The notes under the pieces are model-generated. The model had not been told where the DNA came from. It ran no database searches and worked only from the letters and a program-made list of their open reading frames with translations. Shown here one piece after another: positions 8,730 to 16,959 of a DNA stretch of 36,602 nt (positions within the stretch are counted from its first letter, which is position 1; each line of letters opens with the position of its first letter). The DNA comes from Gammaproteobacteria bacterium (GTDB lineage: Bacteria; Pseudomonadota; Gammaproteobacteria; Enterobacterales; Psychrobiaceae): contig JABSRT010000035.1 in the NCBI GenBank assembly GCA_013214945.1, forward strand, positions 1 through 36,602. Direction: 5' to 3'. The translations under genes were made by a program, and so were the position numbers.

Positions 8730-9194
8730 TTACTCCTGATAGCTTTCGATGGCGGCTTTGATACCATCGCTAAATTGTTGTGCTGTGTTAGGTGATAAAA
8801 TGGAATCAGCTGTTTTTTGCTCACTAATTACCAGACGGTGTTTAATCTCTATCTGCGCTTTGTATTGCCACCAGATTGCCGATATCGGCTGATAGTTTTC
8901 CATCGGACTGGTTATAAAACGCACTTCGTGCTGAACCAGTCCGAGCGGGGTGAGGATGTTCATCGTGAACCAGGCGGAGCCATCGTGTAACGCATGAGTA
9001 ATAAAGCCTTCAAAGACCGCGGCGTCTGTACTTTTACAGCGCCAGGTTGCGGTCATCGATGTGGGTACTGACTTAAAACGGCGTCTTACTCTGGCCTGTC
9101 CAGAATCCATTTTTGTGCGCAGTACATTACTCTGGCGCTTGAATGACAGCGGCTTAAGCAGTGGGCTAGGTAAACTATCGGGATAATTCAGCAT
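8730..9194 (-). CDS. Tail protein of unknown function downstream of the tape measure
   Basis: A 154-residue protein with an N-terminal LPSPLLKPLSFKRQSNVLRTKMDSG segment and a mixed alpha/beta remainder. It overlaps the tape-measure stop codon by one base (TAATG). Proteins of this size just after the tape measure in siphoviruses are often distal-tail or minor tail proteins (lambda M-like position). I do not recognise a specific family. Confidence 0.6.
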   Translation of the reverse strand: MLNYPDSLPSPLLKPLSFKRQSNVLRTKMDSGQARVRRRFKSVPTSMTATWRCKSTDAAVFEGFITHALHDGSAWFTMNILTPLGLVQHEVRFITSPMENYQPISAIWWQYKAQIEIKHRLVISEQKTADSILSPNTAQQFSDGIKAAIESYQE

Positions 9195-11953
9195 TAGGTA
9201 CCCGTCCTTTGTAAACCATAGGTTAATTCCATCGCGTCGGCGCTATCACCGCCCTGGCGAATATCGGCGACAAAGATACGGATAACATCTTCACCACTAA
9301 GACCTTTCTCATGAGTTGCTTGGCCAGCTTGGCTGGTATCTTCAATTAAGTTGATTGTGATATTGCTTCCACCCATTTGACCACCTTTAAGTGCCAGCTT
9401 TAAATCGGCATTGGTTCGACGGTCAACCACTCGTTCACCTTTATCCAATAACCAAGTACCTTCTCTCGGGATACTATCGATGCCGTCGTGCGCCATACCA
9501 GCTAAAGCTAAACCTTCAGATAGTGCAACTGTGGTGGCTATTCCTGTCATGGCTGGCACGCTGTTACCACCAAAGCTTGCTAATGAGGCCATTGCGGCGG
9601 CGGGTGCCATCGCGGTAGCTATTGCGGTACCGGTGGCTGCTGCGGTAGCGACATTAGTGGCAGCGCCAGTCACGCCTATGGTTTTCTCAATCGCGGCTAG
9701 GGCCAGTTTTTTAACCGCGATTTGCACAAGTCCCGAAATTACTTCCTTGATCGCGCTTTTCGCGATTGATTTCATCGCATCGCCGAAGTTTTGTCCTTCG
9801 GTTATCGCGGTTCCTACGGCGTCGCCGACACCTTGGGCGAAGTTATTAAAAGTATTGCCCCACATGGTGTCGAAGTCTTGTGATGTTGAACGAATATGTT
9901 CTTTCATCGAATCCCAAAATGGTTGTTGCGCTTCGGCATCTGCTGTAGCGCGATCGGCTTTCTCAGCCAATAGCTGCAGATGGGTGCGTAGCTCGTCGTT
10001 AATCCCCTGCAAGCTGCCGTGCTCTAATTCAAAATTAAGCCTAGCGACTTCACTGGTCTCACCGGTCAATGTGGCTTTTTGTTGTAACGACAGGGCATAG
10101 CCGGCCGCCAGTTCATTTAATTGTCTAGCGTCCCGTTTTGCTTGCTCTGCGGCCTGAGTTGCCTGTTGCTGTGCCAGTCGGTCGACGGCCAAACGCTTAG
10201 TTTTAGTATCCATTTCCTTCGCGATGTTTAATAACGCTACTTTTTGTGCCGGCAGTAAGTGCTGAAACTTGCCCTTGGTCGTTGCATATTCGATTCGGGC
10301 CAGCTCAGTCGTTTGGCCCAATAACGCGAGTTGCTGCTTTTGTGCTCCGAGCTGTTTGTTGTAGCTGTCGAGGATCTTATTATCCTGCGGCTGGTCTTTT
10401 TTTGTTGTTGGTGAATTGGCTTTGTTAATCACCAACTGCAGCGCTGCGACTTTCTGGGCAAGTCCCTCTACCTTTTTCTCTTCGGCTTCGACATCTTCCG
10501 CCGTGGTATTGAAATACGGATTTTTAAACCGCGTTCGCGTCTCATCAGCCATCTGCTCGGCCAATTTAAGCATGCCTTTATATCTAACTATTGCTACTTG
10601 GGCCCGTTTCAAGGTGTAGCCAGCAAAGGGATTTAATTTTGCATGTTCGTCATTGAGTCGTTTTGCTTGATCGGCAGCATTACCGGTACTGCTGGCAAAA
10701 GAATACATCGCAAAGGCTGCAATAGTTAGCAAGCCAGGAAGCCCACCGACAATACTGCTCATTAACCCCAAGCCTCGGCTGGCAATACTAAGTCTTGTCG
10801 TTGCTGTCGTTAGTGCGGTTCGTGCAGCAACCAACCGGCTTTCTGCCGCTATTCGTTCAGTAATAATCAGGGTGCCATTGCGCTGTATTGTTGCCAGTGC
10901 AATTTCAGAGCGCGCATGTGCTACGGCCGATTGTGCGGCTGCTTTTTCCGCCAACACATCTTTAATGGTTACGGCCGTTTTATTGACAACTGCGTTGGCG
11001 GCGTGACCAGTTGCAACGACCAGCCCGACACTGAGCGTGGTGATAAGTGCGTCGGTATGCTCACCCAAAAATTGCAAACCAGTCGTTATGCCATCGAGCG
11101 TCGGCAACAACGCGCTATTGATTGGTTGCTCCAGCTCTACCGCCAGCAATTGATATTCGCGCTTAATATCGCGATATTTAGTATTAATATTGTCTGCTGT
11201 CTTGGCAGCTGCTCCATCGTATTCTTTTAATGCGGTGACGAGTAATTCACCAAACACTTCAGAAGTGACAGTACCTGAAGCAATCAAAGTTTTTAACCCA
11301 GCACTGGTTTCTTCGCCTGCCGCTCTGGCAAGTTTACTCATTAAACCAGGCAGAGGTTCAACGACCTGATTAACTTCCTGCATCTGTACCACACCCTGAC
11401 CTAATGCCTGGGCCAGACCATAATAAACACGGCCTAAATCTTCGCTCGATGCTCCAGTTTTTGATGCCGCGTTAGATAGCCCCGCCAGCATGTCCCTTGC
11501 TTGGCCATCATTAATAATTTGCTCTTGAGTCAGAGCAGATAAACGGCTGTAACCGTCGGCCAGACCGGTTAATTCTTTATGATGATTTTTGGCTAGATCA
11601 ATTAGCCAGCGCTCTTTTTCGGCATAATCAGCGGCATCTTTGGACAAACCCTGAATGCGGGTACGGATATCTTGAAATTGTGCAAGTTCCTGAGTGAGTG
11701 ACGACGCAAGTTGAAACGCGCCAAACCCTGACACCATGCCAGCGATGGCATTGCGCGTTGTTTTGGCCAACGAGTTAGTAACAGCCAGTCTATTATTGAC
11801 ATTATCCACTGACGTCGAAAATGTTTTATTGTGATAGCTAGCTTGCTGAGTCTGGTTACCAAAGTCGCGAATTACCGCGCCACTTTTTTTGACATCGGTT
11901 ATAAACTTGCCGGTTTTAGTATCAAAGACTATGCCGAGCTTCAGTTGTTTCAT
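9194..11953 (-). CDS. Tail tape measure protein
   Basis: A 919-residue protein that sets tail length and passes through the tail tube into the host membrane. The N-terminus (about 80-290) carries a lambda-H-like tape-measure pattern (RIQGLSKDAADYAEKE, then GLADGYSRLSALTQE and QVVEPLPGLMSKLARAAGEE). Hydrophobic segments lie near 300-320 and 400-425. A long Gln/Ala/Lys-rich coiled coil covers about 430-640. A lambda-type C-terminal region (FDTMWGNTFNNFAQGVGDAVGTAI, then Ala-rich hydrophobic stretches) follows. It sits directly after the frameshifted chaperone pair, the standard order. Much of the opposite strand is open here by chance. Confidence 0.92.
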   Translation of the reverse strand: MKQLKLGIVFDTKTGKFITDVKKSGAVIRDFGNQTQQASYHNKTFSTSVDNVNNRLAVTNSLAKTTRNAIAGMVSGFGAFQLASSLTQELAQFQDIRTRIQGLSKDAADYAEKERWLIDLAKNHHKELTGLADGYSRLSALTQEQIINDGQARDMLAGLSNAASKTGASSEDLGRVYYGLAQALGQGVVQMQEVNQVVEPLPGLMSKLARAAGEETSAGLKTLIASGTVTSEVFGELLVTALKEYDGAAAKTADNINTKYRDIKREYQLLAVELEQPINSALLPTLDGITTGLQFLGEHTDALITTLSVGLVVATGHAANAVVNKTAVTIKDVLAEKAAAQSAVAHARSEIALATIQRNGTLIITERIAAESRLVAARTALTTATTRLSIASRGLGLMSSIVGGLPGLLTIAAFAMYSFASSTGNAADQAKRLNDEHAKLNPFAGYTLKRAQVAIVRYKGMLKLAEQMADETRTRFKNPYFNTTAEDVEAEEKKVEGLAQKVAALQLVINKANSPTTKKDQPQDNKILDSYNKQLGAQKQQLALLGQTTELARIEYATTKGKFQHLLPAQKVALLNIAKEMDTKTKRLAVDRLAQQQATQAAEQAKRDARQLNELAAGYALSLQQKATLTGETSEVARLNFELEHGSLQGINDELRTHLQLLAEKADRATADAEAQQPFWDSMKEHIRSTSQDFDTMWGNTFNNFAQGVGDAVGTAITEGQNFGDAMKSIAKSAIKEVISGLVQIAVKKLALAAIEKTIGVTGAATNVATAAATGTAIATAMAPAAAMASLASFGGNSVPAMTGIATTVALSEGLALAGMAHDGIDSIPREGTWLLDKGERVVDRRTNADLKLALKGGQMGGSNITINLIEDTSQAGQATHEKGLSGEDVIRIFVADIRQGGDSADAMELTYGLQRTGT

Positions 11954-11958
11954 GGTGC

Positions 11959-12228
11959 CTAGCCCTTATTAATTACGCTGGCTGCGGTTTTACTCATCAC
12001 CCGCAGACCATTAAATTGCACCGAGTTATACTCTCGTATTGATAACTCAGCCTCGGCCTTTACTTGCAGTAAATCGAGTCCTAAACATTGGCCATCACTG
12101 CGCCAGCGCATTAAATCGGACACATCACAAAACCACACTACGATGGCCCAGTTGATGGGTAATATTTCAACTATCCGGCTTTTCGTCAGCTCATCGATTA
12201 ACGCGCGGGGAGCCCCGAATTGTTCCAT
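11959..12228 (-). CDS. DUF1799-like T domain of the tail assembly chaperone (frameshift extension)
   Basis: An 89-residue segment that resembles DUF1799: ALIDELTKSRIVEILPINW, then VVWFCDVSDLMRWRSDGQCLGLDLLQVKAE. The ATG at 12226-12228 has no Shine-Dalgarno. The frame is open upstream, without a stop, for 21 more codons to a slippery A AAA AAC at 12291-12297 in the preceding gene. The real product is therefore probably a -1 frameshift fusion of about 217 residues covering 11959-12611, as in lambda G-GT. The GT fusion would bind the tape measure and recruit tail-tube subunits during tail assembly. Confidence 0.8.
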   Translation of the reverse strand: MEQFGAPRALIDELTKSRIVEILPINWAIVVWFCDVSDLMRWRSDGQCLGLDLLQVKAEAELSIREYNSVQFNGLRVMSKTAASVINKG

Positions 12229-12261
12229 TTCATTTTCGGTCTCAGAATTGACGGAAGGGGT

Positions 12262-12297
12262 CGCTGCCCATCCTTGAGCAGCGTCTTTTAGTTTTTT
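12262..12297 (-). promoter_or_regulatory. -1 ribosomal frameshift signal (slippery heptamer plus stem-loop)
   Basis: On the minus strand the zero-frame codons GTA AAA AAC TAA contain the classic heptamer A AAA AAC (12297 to 12291) directly before the stop. A 7-nt spacer is followed by a stem CGCTGC / GCAGCG (12283-12278 with 12267-12262), extendable by a G-T and a C-G pair to 8 bp with a 6-nt loop. A -1 slip continues without a stop into the DUF1799 frame. Heptamer, spacer and stem all match known tail-chaperone frameshift sites. Confidence 0.88.
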
Positions 12298-12611
12298 ACT
12301 GGTGCCCCGGACACAGCCTGCATATAACTGCGTAAAAAACCGGTTCGCACAAATGGAATTTGCAACAAAGCGTCGATGTTGTCCTTGGTAAACGCCAGAT
12401 CATGACCGTTTGCATCACTGATGTGCTTCCAGCCTTTAATCAGTCTTTTTAGTAACTTGATATCACCAGCTTCGGCCAGTAAGTCGTATTCATCTTGTGA
12501 TAGCAGTTCAAACAGAACGTCGCATTCATGCTCGACAACCTTGCCGCCGTCTGCGGGCTCGCTAATGGTGACCGGCCACCAAACTGTGTTTTCTTTTTTT
12601 AACGTAAACAT
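12288..12611 (-). CDS. Tail assembly chaperone (G-like)
   Basis: A 107-residue cytoplasmic protein located between the tail tube and tape-measure genes, where siphoviruses encode the G chaperone. It begins MFTLKKENTVWWPVTISEP and has an acidic middle (VEHECDVLFELLSQDEYDLL). It ends in GAPVKN directly at the frameshift site, so it is made both alone and as the N-terminal part of the GT fusion with the downstream DUF1799-like frame. The short form is expected to be in large excess. A chaperone assignment is based on position, size and the frameshift rather than sequence similarity. Confidence 0.8.
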   Translation of the reverse strand: MFTLKKENTVWWPVTISEPADGGKVVEHECDVLFELLSQDEYDLLAEAGDIKLLKRLIKGWKHISDANGHDLAFTKDNIDALLQIPFVRTGFLRSYMQAVSGAPVKN

Positions 12612-12632
12612 GTCTTTCCTTACCCAAAGGTA

Positions 12633-13556
12633 TTATTCAAATGTAAATTTAATTTCATCGTTGCCTGCACTCGTTGGAATGAGAATTAGATCCATATCGA
12701 GCGAAGCGGTACCTTCTTGGTCGCCGTATTTAGGACCTGTCACCTGAACTTTGGGGCAATTAATCTTGCAGATAAGACCTGCCGTTTGGCCATGTTGAAT
12801 AGCCAATGCTCCCGTGGTGCTGCTTTTGGCATCACTAAAGAAATCATGAGTAGATATATCGGGCGCTTCGAGACTAATAGAACCAGAAGCCTTACGGTCA
12901 TTAATATCAACACTTTCTGTGGTTAGGGTTTCGATGTATTTAACTTCCTGACCAACATCGAGTGCTAACGAATATGGAATCCCGGTAAAACCATTGATAC
13001 TAAACCCTGACGTTCTACCAGCTCCGGTGGGTGTAGGCTTCTGCCAGGCTGACCAATCGGGCGTTGGTACCACCACCGTTGAAGGGTCAACCCATAAACC
13101 AATAAAGTTGAACTCAAGATAGGGAATACCTTTTTCAAGAGTGGTTTTGACATTGCCGCGCGCACCAGTCATGGCATGGAGATTTTTACCCATGTAGAAA
13201 TATATCGTGGCGCTTTCATAATTTGAGCCAGCCAAGTCATACTCAACCCGAGTCAGCGCGGTCCGAGTTTCAGCAAAACCAGCAGCTCGCATCAAGCCAC
13301 CAAACGCCGGTGCTGTTCCCGCAGTACCGCTGCCCTGAAATTCAACTTTAAAGCTGACAAGCACATGCTCTCCTGAAATGATACTTTCATCAGCACCAAG
13401 GTAAGGTTTTACCAGTCCACGTTCTAATGCTTCCGCTTCCAGCGGGGTCAATTCAACATCCTTGGCTAATATGGCATTGCTTGCAGCATTTGGCGTTGAA
13501 TCCGTGCCGTAAACCGTTTCGATCTTGGCCAATAACAATTTTCCGCTAAATTTCAT
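12633..13556 (-). CDS. Major tail tube protein
   Basis: A 307-residue protein that would polymerise into the non-contractile tail tube. It has the N-terminal KLLLAKIETVYGTDSTPN and VELTPLEAEALERGLVKPYLG pattern common to tail tube proteins of B3-type transposable siphoviruses. A beta-rich body and a possible second domain near 205-300 follow. It lies between the connector genes and the tail chaperone, as expected. There are no membrane segments. Confidence 0.82.
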   Translation of the reverse strand: MKFSGKLLLAKIETVYGTDSTPNAASNAILAKDVELTPLEAEALERGLVKPYLGADESIISGEHVLVSFKVEFQGSGTAGTAPAFGGLMRAAGFAETRTALTRVEYDLAGSNYESATIYFYMGKNLHAMTGARGNVKTTLEKGIPYLEFNFIGLWVDPSTVVVPTPDWSAWQKPTPTGAGRTSGFSINGFTGIPYSLALDVGQEVKYIETLTTESVDINDRKASGSISLEAPDISTHDFFSDAKSSTTGALAIQHGQTAGLICKINCPKVQVTGPKYGDQEGTASLDMDLILIPTSAGNDEIKFTFE

Positions 13557-13559
13557 CGC

Positions 13560-13718
13560 TTATTTCTCCATACTAGTTGGCTTAGCGCTACGCTTTGTTG
13601 TGCTTTTCTTGGGTTGTTCCAAACGGGTTACTGCTCGCTGCTCGGTCTGTTCGACCAGCGTTCGCTGACCAGTTTCTGGGTCATTGACATAACTACCGCC
13701 TTGCCGTTGCTCAGCCAT
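13560..13718 (-). CDS. Small phage protein, 52 residues
   Basis: This short frame starts at an ATG (13716-13718) that overlaps the stop of the gp37-like gene by 8 bp (ATGGCTGA) and ends with TAA 3 bp before the tail-tube start. The translation begins MAEQRQGGSYVNDPETGQR and is rich in Gln, Lys and Thr, with a basic C-terminal tail. The tight packing on both sides argues that it is real. Its VNDPETGQRTLVE segment resembles short proteins at the same place in other transposable phages. Its function is unknown; it may be a head-tail joining or tail accessory protein. Confidence 0.7.
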   Translation of the reverse strand: MAEQRQGGSYVNDPETGQRTLVEQTEQRAVTRLEQPKKSTTKRSAKPTSMEK

Positions 13719-14151
13719 TAGTCGATTCCTCATAAGTTGTAGTAGTAAATCTATCGAGCCACCAGATCCCGCCGTTTTTCATTGCGACCAAATCACCAGG
13801 ACCAAGCTCTACTGCACCGTGATTAGCATCTGGTGACCAGCCGAACAATGATTGGCGAATTTCACTGCGTAGCGATTCAAGCAGCTGACTGCCTTTTTTA
13901 CCTTTTGGATCATTAAAGCTTTTCACCGCAATAATGACGCCAAAAGTGATGCTGATTTGTTGCAATGCTGGTCCAATGGTCCGTGTATTAGTTCCTGGGC
14001 GTTCAGCAATAGGAATGACATAGGCCGCCGGTGAAATATTGATGGGGTCATCCAATACGGCCGCCAGTGATAACGCTGAATCAACCAACCTAAATAATCT
14101 CTTGGCATCGACCTCAATAGTCTCAAGTCGTTGTTCAATTAGGCTTAACAT
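13711..14151 (-). CDS. Head-tail connector / tail terminator, Mu gp37-like
   Basis: A 146-residue protein placed after the DUF1320 protein and before the tail tube, the position of Mu gp37 (DUF1834). Features include an N-terminal helix (LSLIEQRLETIEVDAKRLF), SPAAYVIPIAERPGTNTR, the ISITFGVIIAVKSFNDPKG strand pair and a C-terminal GVWWLDRFTT-like strand (IWWLDRFTTTTYE). This pattern fits a tail-terminator or head-completion protein. The start codon lies right next to the end of the upstream gene. The family assignment is by pattern and position. Confidence 0.7.
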   Translation of the reverse strand: MLSLIEQRLETIEVDAKRLFRLVDSALSLAAVLDDPINISPAAYVIPIAERPGTNTRTIGPALQQISITFGVIIAVKSFNDPKGKKGSQLLESLRSEIRQSLFGWSPDANHGAVELGPGDLVAMKNGGIWWLDRFTTTTYEESTNG

Positions 14152-14571
14152 CTAGATAAACCCGTTATCACGGCGACTAAAGACATGGCCATCACTGACT
14201 AACTCAGCACAATGACTCGTTTCGGCTTTGCTGCCCGTATCACTAAGGCTTAAGGCAACGCTGCCTTTGCTGACCGAGACTAGGAACGCAATAGCATCGT
14301 CATAACGTTTTTGCACTGAGTCACTACAGCCACTGTCATGAAGAAAGTACCGCGCCATATCTGCAGCCAGCCGATTTAACACAGTCGGCACATTAACCAG
14401 TGGCAACTGGTAACGTCCTGCTAAATAACCATCAATGGTCGCGCTAGCATCGCCAATCGCCTGAGTTACTTGGGCCACATCAATAGTACCGATACCAGCA
14501 TCATCGGTAAGACCCACTATTTCGTCGATGCCGAAGCGTTTGGTTAAGTCATTCTGGCTGCAGTAGTTCAT
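14152..14571 (-). CDS. Head completion / adaptor protein, DUF1320 (Mu gp36-like)
   Basis: A 139-residue protein beginning YCSQNDLTKRFGIDEIVGLTD, with AIGDASATIDGYLAGRYQLPL and a helix ending in ARYFLHDSG. This is a typical DUF1320 sequence, the Mu gp36 adaptor that binds under the portal to make the connector for the tail. It is tightly packed between the FluMu-type protein and the gp37-like protein. Confidence 0.88.
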   Translation of the reverse strand: MNYCSQNDLTKRFGIDEIVGLTDDAGIGTIDVAQVTQAIGDASATIDGYLAGRYQLPLVNVPTVLNRLAADMARYFLHDSGCSDSVQKRYDDAIAFLVSVSKGSVALSLSDTGSKAETSHCAELVSDGHVFSRRDNGFI

Positions 14572-14574
14572 GGC

Positions 14575-14958
14575 TTACTTCTCTAAATCGTTAAGATGTA
14601 ATTGCCACGCAGCTTCACGATCATCTTTGCTGGTGTCTGCAGGAAAATTGACTGCTTTGGGTTTATTGTCCGCGGTCCAAAGTTCTGAATTTTCGGTGTC
14701 CAGACGACGGATAAGCTCCACTAGCTGTGAAATGTCAACACCCAAGGCCCCCGACGCTTCTTTTGACGCATCCGCAGCTTGGCCAGTACCAATAATGGAA
14801 ATACGAGGGTCTGCGTCAAGTATCTCCAACTGTTCTTCTGACACGTCTTTAAGCTCATTTTTCCCCGGCACAAGTTCAAAGCCCGCACGGCGGTAGCCAG
14901 AGGCCGCAGCACAGATAACGATAAGTAAGGAAATACTCTTAATATTAGGTTTAGTCAT
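14575..14958 (-). CDS. FluMu / Mu gp35-like protein
   Basis: A 127-residue protein with the motif SGYRRAGFELVPGKNEL near the N-terminus, followed by EEQLEILDADPRISI. This is characteristic of the N-terminal FluMu domain of Mu gp35/HI1506-type proteins. Its role in Mu heads is not established; members lie between the major head protein and the DUF1320 adaptor, as here. The C-terminal half is acidic and helical and may contain a C-terminal DREAAWQLHLNDLE helix. It has no membrane segment: the hydrophobic start (ISLLIVICAAASGY) is part of the domain and not a signal peptide. Confidence 0.78.
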   Translation of the reverse strand: MTKPNIKSISLLIVICAAASGYRRAGFELVPGKNELKDVSEEQLEILDADPRISIIGTGQAADASKEASGALGVDISQLVELIRRLDTENSELWTADNKPKAVNFPADTSKDDREAAWQLHLNDLEK

Positions 14959-14999
14959 TTCATTATTTCTCTCTAGTAAGAAAGTTGGATTGTCCCTAT

Positions 15000-15033
15000 C
15001 TGTACCTGAGAACTACTTAGTCCACGGGTACAG
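15000..15033. repeat. 7-bp inverted repeat in the major head / gp35-like intergenic gap
   Basis: CTGTACC (15000-15006) and GGTACAG (15027-15033) are separated by 20 bp, inside the 114-bp gap between the major head gene and the next gene. It could be an mRNA hairpin that protects or attenuates the abundant head transcript. There is no T-run, so a Rho-independent terminator is unlikely. Confidence 0.4.
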
Positions 15034-15072
15034 TTAATACTGATATCAGGGCATGTGGTTTATCGGATTTAT

Positions 15073-15966
15073 TTAGTCCAACCAGGGAACAACAAGAATT
15101 TCCACCGCGTTATAGAGTGTGTTGGTACCACCACCTGCGAGCTCACGAACTTTAATCAATTCTTCAGCAGCCGATTCATTACTGGCGCCAACCACTAACA
15201 ATTTAGGTCTGACGTTAAGCGGACGACCTTCGTCAGATTTAAGGCTCTTCATCGCCTGACGAGCTAATTTAAAGTTCGCTGCATCAAGTGTCGCTTTAGA
15301 GCCAAAGGCTAAATGCCACAAACCAAAACCAGCGTTAACTCGGGCGTCGATACCGTAGCGATATTCATCACGCATAAAGACATTTTCATCGTCTTCTTTG
15401 GTCATTGACTTGATGGCGTAATCACGACGCTTCTGGAAAATTAACGGCTTTAGAGGGCGGTTGGTATCGAGCAAGAACCAGGGGGCACCAGCACCGGCCT
15501 GCATGTTCGACACGCTGGTAATGCCTGTATCGTCATTGCCCACCGGATGGTCGGTATCAAAGAAGTTCTGGCCGTCATAACACAGCTCGGTAAAGCCCTT
15601 GGCCAGCAACGCAAACACCAACTCATCAGGATGAGTGTCAGCGGCATAACCCATTTCTTCGAATAACGGCATTAAGACACCGTAGGTATCATCGTCAATA
15701 TCATCTTTGTCAATCGCGATAGATGATTCAAACTTCTTGTTTTTAACGCTGTAGTCATGCAGCGCCAACGATTTAATTTGACGATCACCAAGCCATTCGC
15801 GCAAATTAGGGAATTGGCCTAACCAGGCATATTTTTCTTCTTTGGTGGTTGATGGCACTAAGGTCGCTACTTTATTCCAGTAGGTCTCGTTGTCTTTCAT
15901 ACCTTTGTTAAAAGCGGTTTTAATCGCAACAAACAACGACGATAGATTTGCTTTGTTAATAATCAC
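15073..15966 (-). CDS. Major head (capsid) protein, Mu gpT-like
   Basis: A 297-residue protein of the Mu-like major capsid family. It begins NKANLSSLFVAIKTAFNKGM and contains KYAWLGQFPNLREWLGDR and FELVFALLAKGF-type helices, a GQNFFDTDHPV loop, and the C-terminal GGTNTLYNAVEILVVPWLD. These are hallmarks of gpT proteins. Its place right after the protease/scaffold and cement genes is standard. It forms the icosahedral shell and is unlikely to be processed heavily, since homologues start near the mature N-terminus. Confidence 0.93.
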   Translation of the reverse strand: MIINKANLSSLFVAIKTAFNKGMKDNETYWNKVATLVPSTTKEEKYAWLGQFPNLREWLGDRQIKSLALHDYSVKNKKFESSIAIDKDDIDDDTYGVLMPLFEEMGYAADTHPDELVFALLAKGFTELCYDGQNFFDTDHPVGNDDTGITSVSNMQAGAGAPWFLLDTNRPLKPLIFQKRRDYAIKSMTKEDDENVFMRDEYRYGIDARVNAGFGLWHLAFGSKATLDAANFKLARQAMKSLKSDEGRPLNVRPKLLVVGASNESAAEELIKVRELAGGGTNTLYNAVEILVVPWLD

Positions 15967-16008
15967 TAGGTTGTTCCTTTTCTTAAATCAATTTAATGAC
16001 AAACCGGC

Positions 16009-16401
16009 TTAGCCGACCTGCACCCAAACACCAACGCTATCAACGTCAACAATAGTGCCAGCTGCCGAACGAGTGTTGGTACCATCGGTATCTGCTACCG
16101 TTTGGTCATCAACGATATAAGCGGTGTTGCCGATATCAGCACGGGTAATACTGCCGTCATTGCCTAGACGGAAAATACCGGCCATGCTGTTAACCTTTTT
16201 ACCGCCAGCCGTGTTATCGACGTTTTCTTGTGATACGCCACGAACTTTCAATCCCAAGGCAGTAGTGCCAGGAGCCGCATCACCTGCGGCATTTAGCACC
16301 ACTAACGCACCGGCATAGATCTTTACCGCTGCCGCTACTGGATCATTAAAATCGACACCAGAACGGCGCGGGGTTCGTCTGTCTTTAGCTAATGCAACCA
16401 T
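16009..16401 (-). CDS. Capsid cement / decoration protein, DUF2190-like
   Basis: A 130-residue protein rich in Gly, Ala, Val and Thr: YAGALVVLNAAGDAAPG, LGLKVRGVSQENVDN, then a compact beta-rich body. Its position between scaffold/protease and major head and its composition fit the small decoration proteins that clamp capsid subunits. The start codon directly abuts the stop of the protease gene. The call relies on pattern and context. Confidence 0.72.
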   Translation of the reverse strand: MVALAKDRRTPRRSGVDFNDPVAAAVKIYAGALVVLNAAGDAAPGTTALGLKVRGVSQENVDNTAGGKKVNSMAGIFRLGNDGSITRADIGNTAYIVDDQTVADTDGTNTRSAAGTIVDVDSVGVWVQVG

Positions 16402-16959
16402 TTATTCACTCTCCAAGTTAGCTTTGAAGTCTTCAACGCTGATACCAGTGGCTTTACAAACGGCCAACTGGTCACTGGTTAAGCCTGTTTTATCATCAAC
16501 AACAGGCGCTTTACCTTTTGACTGCTGAGCCGACAGCGCGGCAATGGGCTCAGCGGTATCGAGGAATGATTTGAGGGAGGCAACATCCGTATCGCCAAGC
16601 GTCCGTGCCCAAGCTTCCATGGCTGGTAATAGACGTCCGTTGTCCAGTCCTTCCTTAATGAGTGTGTCAACCGAGCTACCATTTGCCTGGCTAGTTAATG
16701 CAGCAATTTGAGTCTGCATTTCTTTAACAACACCAACCGGCACATATTGCGCAGGGTCTGGTTCACCAGAGTTCGGTTTAGCTTTAAGCGCCGCTATTTG
16801 GGTACTTAAGTCGTTAACCTTACCAGCGTCGGCTTTTAGCGCGGCAATGTTTACCTTAGCTTTATCATTCAATGCAGTGAGCGCGGCAGCATCGGTTAAG
16901 TCGGTATCACCGACATCAACGCCAACCAGACTTAGCAGTAATTTAAACGCTTCGTTCAT
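16402..16959 (-). CDS. Nested head scaffold protein (Mu gpZ analogue)
   Basis: Inside the protease gene, in the same frame, an ATG at 16957-16959 is preceded by AAGGAGA (16967-16973 on the opposite strand) with a 7-nt spacer. This is a much better ribosome site than that of the full-length gene. It would give a 185-residue product beginning MNEAFKLLLSLVGV and consisting of helical, Ala-rich repeats and a C-terminal SVEDFKANLESE. Nested scaffold genes inside the protease gene are established for Mu (I/Z) and lambda (C/Nu3). The scaffold is made in excess, drives shell assembly and is then degraded. Confidence 0.85.
   Translation of the reverse strand: MNEAFKLLLSLVGVDVGDTDLTDAAALTALNDKAKVNIAALKADAGKVNDLSTQIAALKAKPNSGEPDPAQYVPVGVVKEMQTQIAALTSQANGSSVDTLIKEGLDNGRLLPAMEAWARTLGDTDVASLKSFLDTAEPIAALSAQQSKGKAPVVDDKTGLTSDQLAVCKATGISVEDFKANLESE

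Noticed and set aside
9411-10100. 229-codon open frame on the plus strand
   Set aside because: It lies wholly inside the tape-measure gene, is out of place in the leftward operon and is explained by the Ala/Gln-rich composition of that gene.
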